Source: Symbiodinium natans (taxonomy: Eukaryota; Sar; Dinophyceae; Suessiales; Symbiodiniaceae). From it: 64,000 nt of DNA. The stretch's first letter is position 1, and each line of letters starts with the position of its first letter. The notes under the pieces were generated by a model. It made no database searches. It was not told the DNA's origin and worked only from the letters and a program-made list of their open reading frames with translations. This document shows, in pieces, positions 12,001-23,044 of this stretch. The stretch is from positions 179,600-243,599 of the forward strand of contig CAJNDS010002739.1 in the NCBI GenBank assembly GCA_905221605.1, in the 5' to 3' direction. A program made the position numbers and the translations under genes.

Positions 12001-13290
12001 ACCGGCAGAACACCCTGGACATTTCGGCGCTGCGAAGTCAGGCGCAGGGAATTCTCAACCTCGCTGTTGCGAGCCGGGTTTAGCCTTTCTGTTGGGGGCA
12101 TGCGCCGTTTTTGAGCGGTTTCCTTGGAATACACCCAGATTGCGGATGATTATCCTGTTGGTGGTTGTCGATGTTGTCGCGTTGAGGGAGGTAGCGGTGG
12201 TGAGAATGGTAGTGGTGGTGCTCGTCGAGGGATGCTCACGGGGTCTAGCAAGGCATCCCAGTCGGCCATGGTTAAACTTCCCTGTTCCTGCAGATTGGAT
12301 ATGAATGGAGTCCAAGCTGGCTCAAACCCGCAGGTCCGCTCGGACCTGTGTAGGGCCCCTTTAGAATAGAAAATCTAGGAGGCTCCTGCCAGCAAGCCAA
12401 GCCGCAGCTATTGCAAGCCCATCAAGCCCTTTGCAGTTGTGGGAGCTGCCCGAAAGCAGCGAAGCACTCGTCCAGAATGCCCTTCTGGAAGCGCAAGACT
12501 CTCCTGGCTCCTTGGACTCGGCATATGCGTATCTGACGTGAGGGATCGGCAGAGGTTGCACATCGTAAGCCTGTGCAAGGCTGCCTGATGCAGCTCAGAG
12601 TGTTCGTGTAAGCCCACTGAGGGCTGAGCGAGTTGGGACGAGATGGCCAAGCATGTATGCTGGCCGCCATGGAGCAGAAGCTTTTCAACGTCCTGGCCCC
12701 GTCCGAAGACGCGGTCCGCGAGGTGCCCTTCACAAAAACACACGGGTCAAGGGGGGGTCCGATTGATCTCAAAGATGCCCCCCCCCCCCCCCCCGGCCCC
12801 TCCGCCGCCGGGGATGGAATTTTCGGACTCAAGACCAGGGAGCGCCTGCCAACTAATTAATTCATTTCAATTATTTCATTGTTTCTTCTTCATATTGCTC
12901 TCGGCTGTCCATGTTAAGGTGCCCGTGCCCAAGCAGCCATCCAGGTGGGCGGGGTTCGCATGCGAGTGGGTCTCCCCTTGGGCCTTTTTTGATAAGGGGT
13001 TCGTTTTGAACAAGACATCAACACCCATCGCCAGTCTGGAGAACTCCTTCGTCAAGGAGCGTGTGGCCACGCTCAGACAGCAAATGACTGTGCTGTCCGA
13101 GCAGATTGCAGCAGCACGGCGGCAGATCTCAGTCCTGGTGACGGTCAAGGAGACAGCGAGCTTTTTCCTCAACTCAGTGCATCTGTGTGCGCGGTAGGGC
13201 ATCATAGGGCATCATGTCGGAAGAAATGCTCCGAGAGCCAGATCCGCTCGAGTCTTCGTTTCCAGGAGGAGCTGACGGAGGAGCTTAAGG
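9024..13290 (+). CDS. exons of an unrecognised coiled-coil protein
   Basis: I do not recognise the family. Coding-like + strand segments with plausible AG acceptors are 9024 to about 9120 (VEQVVRANDLALTGHV), 9571-9729 (an ATG-led stretch with SDVAEALNIAKLSVGVQ, then a GC donor), 10402 to about 10486 (VFMSVLSEEDRAGSKAS), and 10582 to about 10770 (a Pro/Ala/Ser/Thr-rich linker). Then come charged heptad-like segments at 11282-11325 (MAEIAKLQKERPG), 11642-11750 (LELDTSRQMLQQKTRELL), 11970-12057 (LIDRVDRLNRQNTLDISAL), about 12435-12530, 12655-12735, 13032-13140 (VATLRQQMTVLSEQIAAARR) and 13264-13290. The order is globular N-terminus, flexible linker, long coiled coil. It could be one cytoskeletal or scaffold protein or two adjacent genes; boundaries are approximate. 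Confidence 0.42.
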
Positions 13291-13333
13291 TGAGAACAAG
13301 CTCGGGAGGCCAGAGAAGATCCATTTTCTACAA

Positions 13334-13435
13334 GGGGGTTTCAACAACTAGGGGTACCTTCTAGGGGGTCCTTATTCCAAGGGAATCCTACTAATTGGGG
13401 ATCGAAGTTGGGGCCCCCCCTTTTCGTAAACCCCC
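13334..13435 (+). mobile_element. short palindromic element, family A copy 1
   Basis: A 102-base G/C-ended sequence begins GGGGGTTTC and ends with the inverted form AAACCCCC. It contains the core AAGGGAATCCTACT, two variable bases and TTGGGG. The same core and ends recur at 22020-22116 (inverted) and 22290-22379, and in diverged form at 51167-51267. It begins about 45 bases after the last coiled-coil exon and is probably intronic. Confidence 0.65.
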
Positions 13436-13936
13436 ATAAGGCCATAAGGCTGTCTAAGGGCTAAGACTTGAGAGCTGAAATCCGAGCCGGCAGGCCCTCC
13501 GCTGTCGTCAGGCTCCTCGGTCTCTGCATCTTTATCCAACCGCTCGCCGAGCCCGATGATGCCGCTTGGCTCCGGCACCTATAGAGATGCCTCCCTTATC
13601 CGCGTGAGAGCCCCGCCCTCAACCTGAAAAGCGTCAAGGGGCATGGGCCGAATGACGTCTGGGGTGTCCCATAATTCGGGCACCCTACTTTTTGGGGGTT
13701 CCTGCAGTGAGAATTACACTGTTTTGGGGACATATATATATACACATATAATATGTATATATACAGCATATATATATATATATATATATATATGGTACCC
13801 CCCCCCCCAGTGACCTACCCTTTTTCGCCTTGTCTCAAGTCACCCAGCTGCACTGCAAGCAAACTCGGTGTGCAATATAGCGTATCTCCTAGGGCGTAGA
13901 CTAAAATACAACTAAAATCGCATACACGGGACAGTA

Positions 13937-14210
13937 GAAAAACCAAAAATACCAAAACCAAAAAAACCAAAAAAACCAAAAAACCAAAACCAAAAAAACC
14001 AAAAAAACCAAAACCAAAAAAACAAAAAAAACACCAAAACCAAAAAAACCAAAAATATTTCCGGGACTCTCAGGAAATGCCTATGAGGCTTCTCCAAGAG
14101 TCCCGGAAAATTGTTTTTTTTTGGTATTTTTGGTTTTTTTGGTTTTGTTTTTTTTGGTTTTTTTGGTTTTGGTATTTTTGGTTTTTTGGTTTTGGTATTT
14201 TGGCTTTTTG
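13937..14210. repeat. long inverted repeat (AACCAAAAA)n / (TTTTTGGTT)n
   Basis: An array of ACCAAAAA units (13937-14055) is mirrored by TTTTTGGT units (14110-14210). The turn contains TTTCCGGGACTCT and its complement AGAGTCCCGGAAAA around a 25-base loop. A transcript could form one continuous hairpin of roughly 110 base pairs. Confidence 0.88.
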
Positions 14211-14241
14211 GTTCGCCTTCACGGTCACGAGGCAACAACTA

Positions 14242-15620
14242 CGCATTTTTAAGTGTGCTTATGCTAATTGTGCTTTTCAGAAATAGTATACAAGTGGTCT
14301 TTCTAGTGCTTCAGAACTATTTGTTTCGTTATTATGTAAGTAGAGCCGCTATTGTTTAGTGCATCTTTTGGTTGTACTCAAGTGTAGTAGACCTTATTCA
14401 GCCATTACTTGGTGCTCTGGTAGCTCAATTCGCATGGATAATATTTGCCTGGTAAATGCGATTAATTATCTAGAAGCAGCATTTGCAATACTTGTCTTGA
14501 GAAAAAGCATTTATTGCTTAGAATTGTTTGCTTAAAAAGTGACTCCTACTCGTCCAGGAATACCCCAAAACTCTATAATCCAAACTTTACCAGAGATTCT
14601 CCTGAAAAGCTTGCGCTTTTGGATGTTTTTATGTATTTGTGAATTTGCTTGTGTATGGCCTTCACTAAGTACTTTTCTAGGATTCTTGTGCATTTTTTAA
14701 GCCTGATTGTGCAAGTTGCGTTTTTCAAGCATAGTATATATGTGGTCTTTATTGAATACTTCAGACATCTTTGTTTCATCGTTATGTAAGTAGAACCGCT
14801 TCTATTTCCATTATTGTGCATTTTTAAGCTTGCTCATGCAAATTGTGCTTTTCAGACATAGTATATAAGTGGTCTTTAGTGAATACTTCAGCAATCTTTG
14901 TCTCATTGTTATGTAGGCAGAACCGTTTCCATTTCCGCAAGTGTTTATTTCGTATTTGGTTGAGTATGGTCCTTTAAATAGTATTCACTTGAGTCAAATT
15001 GGGCTATTTGCTTAAGCATTCCTCTAGTAGTTAAATTCGCATAGAATGAATACTTCAAACAAAAATTGTTTCATGAATATGTAAACATAAGGTGTTTCAT
15101 TTGACTTTGCAGATAGTACTTCAACAGTACTTTGCCTGGTATAAACACAACTGTTTCAATGCATTAGTTGGTCAACAAAGCACTATTTGCCCTTTAAACC
15201 ACACTTTGCCATATTTTGGTTGAATATGGTGCTTCTTTCGTATTTTGGTTGAGTATGGTCCTTTAAATGGGATTCACTTGAGTCAAATTGGGCTATTTGC
15301 TTAATAATTACTCGAGTAGCTAAATTCGCATAAAATGATCATTTCAAAAATAAAAACGATTCATGAATATGTAAACATAAGGTATTTCAGTGGACTTTTC
15401 AGAGAGCATACTTTGCCTAGTACAAACACAATTGTATAAATACAGTATTTGCACTTTAAACGCACACTTTGCCATTTTTTGGTTGAGAATGGTGTTTATT
15501 TCGTATCTTGGTTGAGTATGCTCCTTTAAATAGTATTCACTTGAGTCAAATTGGGCTCTTTGCTTAATAATTACTCTAGTAGCTAAATTCGCATAGAACC
15601 AAGAAAAATGTTTCACTGTT
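14242..15620. repeat. two families of direct repeats in the AT-rich element
   Basis: Unit 1 (about 110 bases; contains CATAGTATATAAGTGGTCTTT and ends near AAGTAGAACCGCT) occurs at 14242, 14690 and 14818. Unit 2 (spacing 263-289 bases; contains TTGGTTGAGTATGGTCC and CACTTGAGTCAAATTGGGCT) starts near 14950, 15239 and 15502. Copies have diverged by substitutions, so the arrays are not recent. Confidence 0.85.
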
Positions 15621-16284
15621 TGATTAATATTTTGCCTCGTACAAATGCAATTGTATAAATAAATTAGTTGCTCAACAAAACATTAATTGCCCTTGAAACG
15701 CACAATTTGCATAGAAAACACTGATCTAAACATCTAAAAACAGCATTGTCCGCTTCAGATTCAAAATGTAGATTCTTCCAATGCTGGCTTATCGGGGTCT
15801 GTGAGGTGGGTGTCCCAGTAACTGTCCTTCATTACCCGGTGATTAACTACGCGACTTTTGGGCCTTCTTTGTTATTTTTTGTTAACAAGGCCTAAAAAGG
15901 CCTAAGAAGGCCTTAAAAAGGGTAGGTCGCTGGGGGGGGGGTAGCATATATATATATATATATATATATATATCTAGATATACAGAAGACATAAACAGGT
16001 AACCCCCCCCCGTGAGAGCATGGCACCCCCTGGCCGAGGAGGCCCGCCGGCCGGCCGAATCCCAAGGATCCCCGGAGGCTGAGAATTTTCAGGGGCTCCC
16101 ATACCCCCTTAATTAGGGTTTAGGGTTTAGGGTTTAGTATTCCTTATATGGTTTAGGGAATATATCCTTAAGTGTGGAGTATTGGGGTCATTCTTCTCCG
16201 TGTGCTCTATTTATTATTTTTATTTGGTTTAGGGAATATTATCCTTAAAGTGTGGAGTAATTTGGGTTTCTTCTCTCCTCCGTG

Positions 16285-16331
16285 TGGCGGGGGGGGCGGG
16301 GGGGGGGGGGGGGGGCACGGGGGGGGGGGGG

Positions 16332-16368
<37 letters not shown>

Positions 16369-16485
16369 GGCGGGGGGGGGTGCGGGGGGGGGGGGGGCCG
16401 GGGGGGGGGTGGGGGGGGGGGGCCGGGGGGGGGGGCGGGGGGGGGGGGGGGGGGCAGGGGGGGGGGGGCGGGGGGAGGAGGGCAG
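16285..16485 (+). repeat. long G-tract
   Basis: About 200 bases consist almost only of G with single C, T or A interruptions, flanked by TTTAGGG-type motifs at 16117-16135 and 16521-16545. Such a tract can form G-quadruplex structures and is also prone to assembly error. The glycine-rich and proline-rich frames across it are not genes. Confidence 0.95.
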
Positions 16486-16559
16486 CTTGTTTTGGTTCGG
16501 TTTTTTCATTTTCTTCAATGGGTTTAGGGTTTGGGGTTTAGGGTTCAGGCCCTGGAATC

Positions 16560-17800
16560 TCTAGACATGCTTTTTCGTGGTGTACGTGCTTTTCCCCCTT
16601 CCCGGGAGCCAACCCGAAGTGGAAACGGATTGAATTCGAGGTCACCGAGTCATGAGAGGTTCCACATGTCTGTCATCCGCATCCTCAGTGCACATGTATT
16701 GAGCCCAGCGAACGAAGGGAGCACACCAAGCAACTATGTATGTCCTCAGACAAGCTGACCAATTGAACACTTGCACGCCACCAATTTCTGGAATCGCAAA
16801 ATAAACTCACATGTTGAAATGTTCAAGTTAAATTGTGCATGCCCAAATTCAGTTACGAGTGCCAGGAGGTCCCAAATGCCTGTATGCATCGTAGTTAGAA
16901 AAGTGCTCAGTGATTAGAAAGTGCTCAAGCTAAGAATCAGATTCTATACCCGTCTTCAAGCTTGATTGGGAATTTGGGTTCTGCAATTGACTCCATTTTA
17001 GGTACCAGAGCTTGTGGGACCTCAGCATGAACCACCAATAGCGAGAGAGTCCTGCATGAAAGCTCCCTGAAGCGCTGATTTATGTTTGGAGAGTTTCGCA
17101 GGGCAGCCATGCAGGGGAGCGTCGACTGCTTGGAGGGGTAATTTGGGTGGGGGGGGGAGACGACGCAGATAAGCCAAACCCCTATAAGCCATTCGAAGCC
17201 CGAAGGCCTGGATCCCGGAACCGATTCATGGTACTCCGCATCCTGATCTCGGTGTTCGGCAGGCGGATGGACAGCCCCGTCGCGTCGGTGCCGTCGTCGT
17301 GAGAGGTCTCTTAGAGTATTCGTGCGCCCCTCGATGCAAGCGGGAGAAGCCCTCCTTGCAATGCATCCCTGGCGGGGCGTGTTTAGTAGTCGTAGTTGTA
17401 TATGTGACTGCGCTCAAGGCGCGGTCCAAGACACCTCTCAGCACAGATGAAAAATGTGAGGACAGGTCAGCCGTGAGCAGAAGCACAGGAGCAAGGCATT
17501 TGCAGACTAAAAGGTTGTCAGGTGAGCCGCCCCAAGCCCCAAACCCCAGAAACCCTGAGCCCTGAGACACAAGGACCCTGAACCCTAAACCCTAAACCCT
17601 AAACCCTGAATCTCAAGCCCGAAGCCCTAAGCCCTAAGCCCCAAGCCCCAAGCCCTAAAGCCCTAAGCCCCAAGCCCCCCGCCGTTTCACCAGGCTCCAG
17701 ATGTGCCCCTGCCCGAAGGCGTCGTGGCGGGCCAGGCCCGGCCCATAACACTCCCTCCCCAACTTCAAAAACGGAGGTTGGGGGGCGTTTTAGGAGTCGA
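16560..17800. other. no gene recognised
   Basis: No convincing exon. From 17520 to 17690 the sequence is dominated by degenerate CCCTAAACCC and CCCCAAGCCC motifs. Confidence 0.35.
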
Positions 17801-17805
17801 ATTGT

Positions 17806-18262
17806 GATGCCCCCTCTCTCCCCCTCTCCCCCCCTCTCCCCTTCTCTCCTCTCCCCCCCCGTCCCCCCTCCCCCTCTCTCCCACTCCCCCACTCCCACAT
17901 CTCCCTCATTCCTCATCTCAATGTCCCTCTCATTCTCTTCTCTATTCTCTCATTCTCTCATTCTCTCATTTCTTCTCATTCTCTCATTCTCTCATTCTCT
18001 CTCATTCTCTCTTTCTCTCTTTCTCTCTTTCTCTCTTTCTCTCTTTCTCTCTTTCTCTCTTTCTCTCTTTCTCTCTTTCTCTCTTTCTCTTTCTCTCTTT
18101 CTCTCTTTCTCTCTTTCTCTCTTTCTCTCTTTCTCTCTTTCTCTCTTTCTCTCTTTCTCTCTTTCTCTCTTTCTCTCTTTCTCTCTTTCTCTCTTTCTGT
18201 CTCTCTCTCTCTTTCTCTCTTTCTGTCTCTCTCTCTATTTTTTTCCTCTCTCTCTCTCTAAG
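17806..18262 (+). repeat. (TTTCTCTC)n polypyrimidine array
   Basis: A pyrimidine-only tract of CCCCTCTC, then TTCTCTCA, then TTTCTCTC units. It ends about 28 bases before a coding-like exon at 18290, so in a transcript it would act as a very long polypyrimidine tract before a 3' splice site. Confidence 0.95.
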
Positions 18263-18289
18263 AGATGCAGTCCGAAGGTCCCCCAGCAT

Positions 18290-18690
18290 CTTGACGTCAG
18301 CCCTGCGCAGATCCAGCAGTTTGAGGCAACGGTTGCCAAGATCCATGCGGGGCACGGTGCAGTATGATTCAACTGGCAACAAATCGAGCAACTCGAAGCC
18401 TGCCGAGCTCTCAACGTACGCAAAAAGCCCTTATAAAAAAAGAGGAAGACGGGGTGATCATGATCAAGGGAGCGATGAAGGTGCCGACCTCGGGGCGACT
18501 TGAGAAGACCCAGGGATCAGGGTTTAGTTTCGGGTTTCGGGTTTCGGGTATAGGGGTTAGGGTTTAGGGTTTCGGGTTTAGGGTTTAGGGTTTAGGAGGA
18601 TGTGAGCTTTCACACGCGATCAGGACTGGGTGCCTTTCCTCCGCTCGGTCACCGAAGACCAGATTGAGAAGCCGCATCTGTGGTCTTGAG
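18290..18690 (+). CDS. orphan exons, protein unknown
   Basis: Three coding-like + strand segments follow AG acceptors: 18290 to about 18360 (SPAQIQQFEATVAKIHAG), about 18449-18505 (GVIMIKGAMKVPTSGRLEK) and 18630 to about 18690 (DWVPFLRSVTEDQIEK, then an in-frame TGA). If the TGA is real, this is the 3' end of a gene whose upstream part is unknown. The family is not recognised. The minus strand at 18290-18360 also reads with leucine-rich spacing, so the strand is inferred from the direction of the neighbours. Confidence 0.33.
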
Positions 18691-19678
18691 CTCAAAGACT
18701 CAGAGAGCATTGAGGCATATCAGGAACCCATGTCCCCGATGTGAGCTTTAAGAGCTTGACTGCTTGACTCTCAACCGATATGGGTCGGCTTGCTATCAAG
18801 CAAGATGCAGTCCGGCAGTGGCCGACCTGCTTAGCTTTTGTTGAACTTCGGTTGCTCCTTGCACCTGGCCAGAACTCAGAGGCACACGGGCGTATAAAGC
18901 TTTGCATTCCATACACTTTTTTTATCGAACCTTTTCGAACCCATGTGGGCCACTAGATTTTGACAGCACACCCAAGTGTGCCCACTGCCTCCCGGGCAGT
19001 GTCCGCAGCTAAAACATCCCATGCCTTCCTCAGGTCACTGGTGGGGCGCATGAGTGGAATGTACGACTACATTCAGTCCAGATCTTAGGCACTCTGAGGT
19101 CCTTTTTCAGACATGTCAGAGGAACGCCAAAAGTGTCCAAGGCGCAACATGTGGATGACCAACAACGGCTTCCGTGATTTCCTGGCCGGGCTCTGAGTTT
19201 GGACGTTCAGGGGGGGAGCTGGTGGCTCATAAAGCCTTTAGCGCATCTGCTCGTGGAGATGCCAAGTGGATGCCTCGCAGAGTCACCACCGCTGAAGCAG
19301 CCGGAGCTGTCTGATCGAGAGCTCTCTATGTAGAACTTCAGTAGTGGCTACGCGGTTCATGTGGCGGCAACCATCCGAAGTTTGCTGTTCCCTGCCCGTT
19401 GCCGCAGTACTACTCGCCGCTGGGCCATGTTGTTTCTCAGCCGCGGCCTCATCGCCGACTGGGTGACTGGGGTTGCTTGGGCTACGTGCGTGAGGATTTG
19501 CCTCTCATGATCGTTAGGGTGGGGAGCGGGGAGCGTTCCATAGTGCCACCAGCTTGCTCACGCCCGGCTCCAGCATCCGATGCCCTGATCGACCTGGCAC
19601 GTGCCGAACTGCTATGGCAAGAGCCTCCGAAGCTTAGTCCTCAAAGTATCTCAAAGTGCTAGTCCGCGATGACGGGCC

Positions 19679-22600
19679 ATGGTTCGGCGAACATGGCTGG
19701 TGCTGCTGCTTTCGACCGGCCCCCTGATTCTCTACGTCCTCCTCTCCGAGGTATGCGACCTTTAATCATATCCCAAACACGCTGCCTTGTCGAGTGCTGT
19801 GCTGCCTGGCATTTCATGGCGCTGTCATGAAGAGACTCTTCAAGATGCAGACGGTCCGGTTCAACACCGGCATCTCAAGCATCCAGACCTCGCTGTTCCT
19901 GGAGGCCAGGTCAGCCAAGGTGCCCATGATGCCGATGGTGCCCCGACTCACAAGCCTTGCCCCTGAATCTCAGGCCACTCCTGCCAGCGAAGAGGCGCAA
20001 AGACTTGCGCCAAATAGCTTTGTTGAGAAGTGGCACAGCCTCTGTCAAGTGATGATCACGGCACACGCGGCACATCAGTGTGTTGCTCCTTCCTTTCGTT
20101 GGCTAGGCCCAGGCCAACTATTCACAAGCTGAGCCGTCGGAGGAGGAGGACGGGGACACACAGAACTACACCCTTGGTGGTGCACAGGCGCAGGCCTGCC
20201 CAGAGCGTGCTCAGGTCACCTCAGAGTTGAAGGCAGTTAGTTAGATGCAGTGATGTGCTGGGAGGGCGAAAATCGCACGGCTGCCCTAGACATGGTGGTG
20301 ACCACTAGTGCCTTGGCCAAGCGCTTTATTGTGTGGATGCGTGTGGTGCCTAGTACCTGGCATCTCATGTGCACGCTTCTTGAGTTCCTGCCTGGTTCAA
20401 CATTCTGCCCTTCGGGAATGTCGAGGATACGAATGGACCAACCACAGTGATGACAGCACCACAACGGGTGCATTGTTCAGCATGACCTCGACATCTCTAC
20501 CTTCGGACGAAAGCAGGACGTGCAAGAGCAAATACATGGGGAAGGGTTTCAGGGATTTTGCTGATTCTGCAGTTGACCTCCCAATCCTTCCAAATCCATC
20601 AGCTTGCTGCTGGTGCTGCAGATCTGGTAGGGGCTTCCTTTGCTGGAGGTTGATCCTTGCGTGCCACAGGAGTTCCGACGATGCTTGCCGATGCGCGCAA
20701 CGAGGCGAAGAGAAGCCGCCAGCTTCCACAAAGGCAGCGCTGCAACTTAGAGTATCTTGCAGTCTTGAACATGCGTTGTGTTGCCTTGTGAAGCTGATGG
20801 CTCCTTGCGAAGAGGGCGAGCTACCGAAGCTGCTGGCAGACGCTCGGCACAGTACTGGGGAAGATTCAGAGATACTCTGCGACGTGAGAGAGGAGGCTCA
20901 CCTGTCAGTCGTGGCTCAGGAGTTGAAGCAGCGTTCACAATGTCAACCTTCTGCTGCCTATACACAGCCTGCGAGTCATAACAGGTTCAATTGAAGTACC
21001 GTGCCTCTGTGTTGCTCGGATATGAGGAGATGCGGAAACATCTGCGGATCTTTGTATACCCCTTGGCCACAAAGTGTGGGAGAATACAGCTTGCGCCTTA
21101 CAGCGTGCAGACGCAACTGAGTGACTGGATGTGGAACCCACAGTGTGGAATCACCATACATTACACACCCTTTGGCAGAGATGATGAGGTCAGGCAATCG
21201 TGGGTACTGGGTGGAGTGGATCTTCTACTCACGGGCGCTCGCCTCATCCCTTCGAGTCCAGAACGCGGATGCCGCGACGGTCTTCTACATCCCCACCTTC
21301 ACGTCCTGCTGGCGTTCACAGGCTCAGCATGCCTAACTTTCCCTGCATGCCACAGGCAGGAAAAGATGCCGAGGTGCGCAGCCGCCGCGGGGGCGGAGAA
21401 CGTGCAGCCCGGGAGCTGCGGAATGCTCTCCGGACCGTGCCGCCCTGAGCAGGCTTTTGCAAAGGTGGGGGGGCGCTTGACTCTGCGCAGGGACTCTTTT
21501 TGGGGGGCATCCTTTGTTGAGCAAGGTTGCTTCCCAGTGGCCGTATTTCCACAGGCCGCGGAGTCCCGAAAGCTTTGCAAATTTTGCATGTGACGGTGAG
21601 CGCAGGTACAAGGGCCGGAGGCATCTTTGGGTTTCGGCACATGCGGCTTGCCATGAAATTCTTAAACCTTGAAGTTGGGGACAGTGGGATGGGCACCCTG
21701 CGCGCCTAAACCCGTCCAGCCAAGGACATGGGCAAGGTGGAGCCCAGCTGGTGTCCGGAACAACGGAAGAATCCATCGGATCTATGCTCGGATCACCTGC
21801 CCAATGCACTGGCCATCAACGGCAGCTAGGCTGCAGAGGCCTTCTGAAGGGCTGCTGGTTCCTCCCTTCAACCCTTCGTATTTGTAGGTAGTGTGCTGGC
21901 AAACACCGCCGACACTCGTGATCGTCTTGCGTACGGCGTGTGCCTTGCCTGCTCTGAGTCTTGGTTTGCGTGCGCATCAGCCTGCGCACTAGAAGCTGCC
22001 CATGTTGCGGACATCATTTGGGGTTCACGAAAATAAGGGGACCCCCCAATATTTCCCCCCAAATAGTAGGATTCCCTTAGAATCGGGACCTACCCCTAGT
22101 TTCGGAAACCCCCCCATTTACCACCATTTTTGTCACCTAGTTATGCCTTCAACAGCAAGCTGGATGTCGCTCTGGTTTGCAATGGGGACACCGCCCTGGC
22201 TCACGCCGGCCGCAAGGCAGGGATGAGATCAGAGCTTCTCACCGCTGCTCACACCGCAGCAGCTTTGTGTGGCCATGGTTTTTTCATGTGGGGGTTTCCG
22301 ATATTCGGGGTACTTTGTTGGGGCCCTCCTTAGAAGGGAATCCTACTCTTTGGGGGTCTATTTCCTGATTAAACCCCCATCTCTCTTCATCTTCGATGTC
22401 CCTGTAGGCCGTGAAGGATTCCGGCAGTCGGCGCTACTCAGTCTTCTTCGCGGGCAAGTGGGACAAGAGCTATGTCAAGGGAGTGCGGTATGCGGCCATC
22501 AGGCTGGGCCCCGTGTCTTGTCTGGGGAAGCATGCACACGCCCATGCCGGCTGAAAGGAGCATCCAGAAGCAGAAGTTGACGAAGCCGGTGCGCATCGAG

Positions 22601-22991
22601 AAGAAGATGAGCGACAAGGATGCCGTCCTCTAGTCTCTTCCAGCAGTCCTCAAGTTGTTGATGCCGTTTGAGGCTTCATGAGGTGGCACCATCTCTGCCT
22701 GTACTCTGCTGAACCCTTCCTCTCAACCTTAAGCCCAAACCCTCAACCCCAAACCCCAAACCCGAAGAACCCCAAGCTGCTCTCAACCCTAAACCCTCAG
22801 ACCCTAAAAACCCCACACTGCCCTCAACAACCCCTCAAAACCCTTAATTTCCCAGAAGTTTTAGGGTAGTCCCTAAAACCTAAACCCTAAACCCTAAACC
22901 CTAAACCCTAAACCCTAAACCCTAAACCCTAAACCCTAAACCCTAAACCCTAAACCCTACACCCTAAACCCTAAACCCTAAACCCTAAACC

Positions 22992-23044
<53 letters not shown>

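Larger units (their letters stand above)
13769..15973. mobile_element. AT-rich element with inverted terminal sequences
   Basis: The left end is (TA)n, GGTACC, a C-run, then AGTGACCTACCCTTTTT (13769-13830). The right end is the inverted equivalent: AAAAAGGGTAGGTCGCTG, a G-run, GTAGC, then (AT)n (15910-15973). The roughly 2.1 kb between them is strongly AT-rich, unlike its flanks, and has no recognisable ORF. Inside are a long inverted repeat (13937-14210), three copies of a 110-base unit (14242-14350, 14690-14800, 14818-14930) and three copies of a second unit starting near 14950, 15239 and 15502. I infer a non-autonomous DNA-transposon-like insertion. True outer ends and a target-site duplication were not resolved. 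Confidence 0.6.

Noticed and set aside
16172-16564. Glycine-rich and proline-rich proteins
   Set aside because: They are translations of the G tract in every frame; composition alone explains them.
18290-18360. Minus-strand leucine-rich repeat exon (CLKLLDLRRADVKML)
   Set aside because: The + strand reading has a good CCCCCAG acceptor and fits the direction of the neighbours; the minus frame runs straight into the GA microsatellite.
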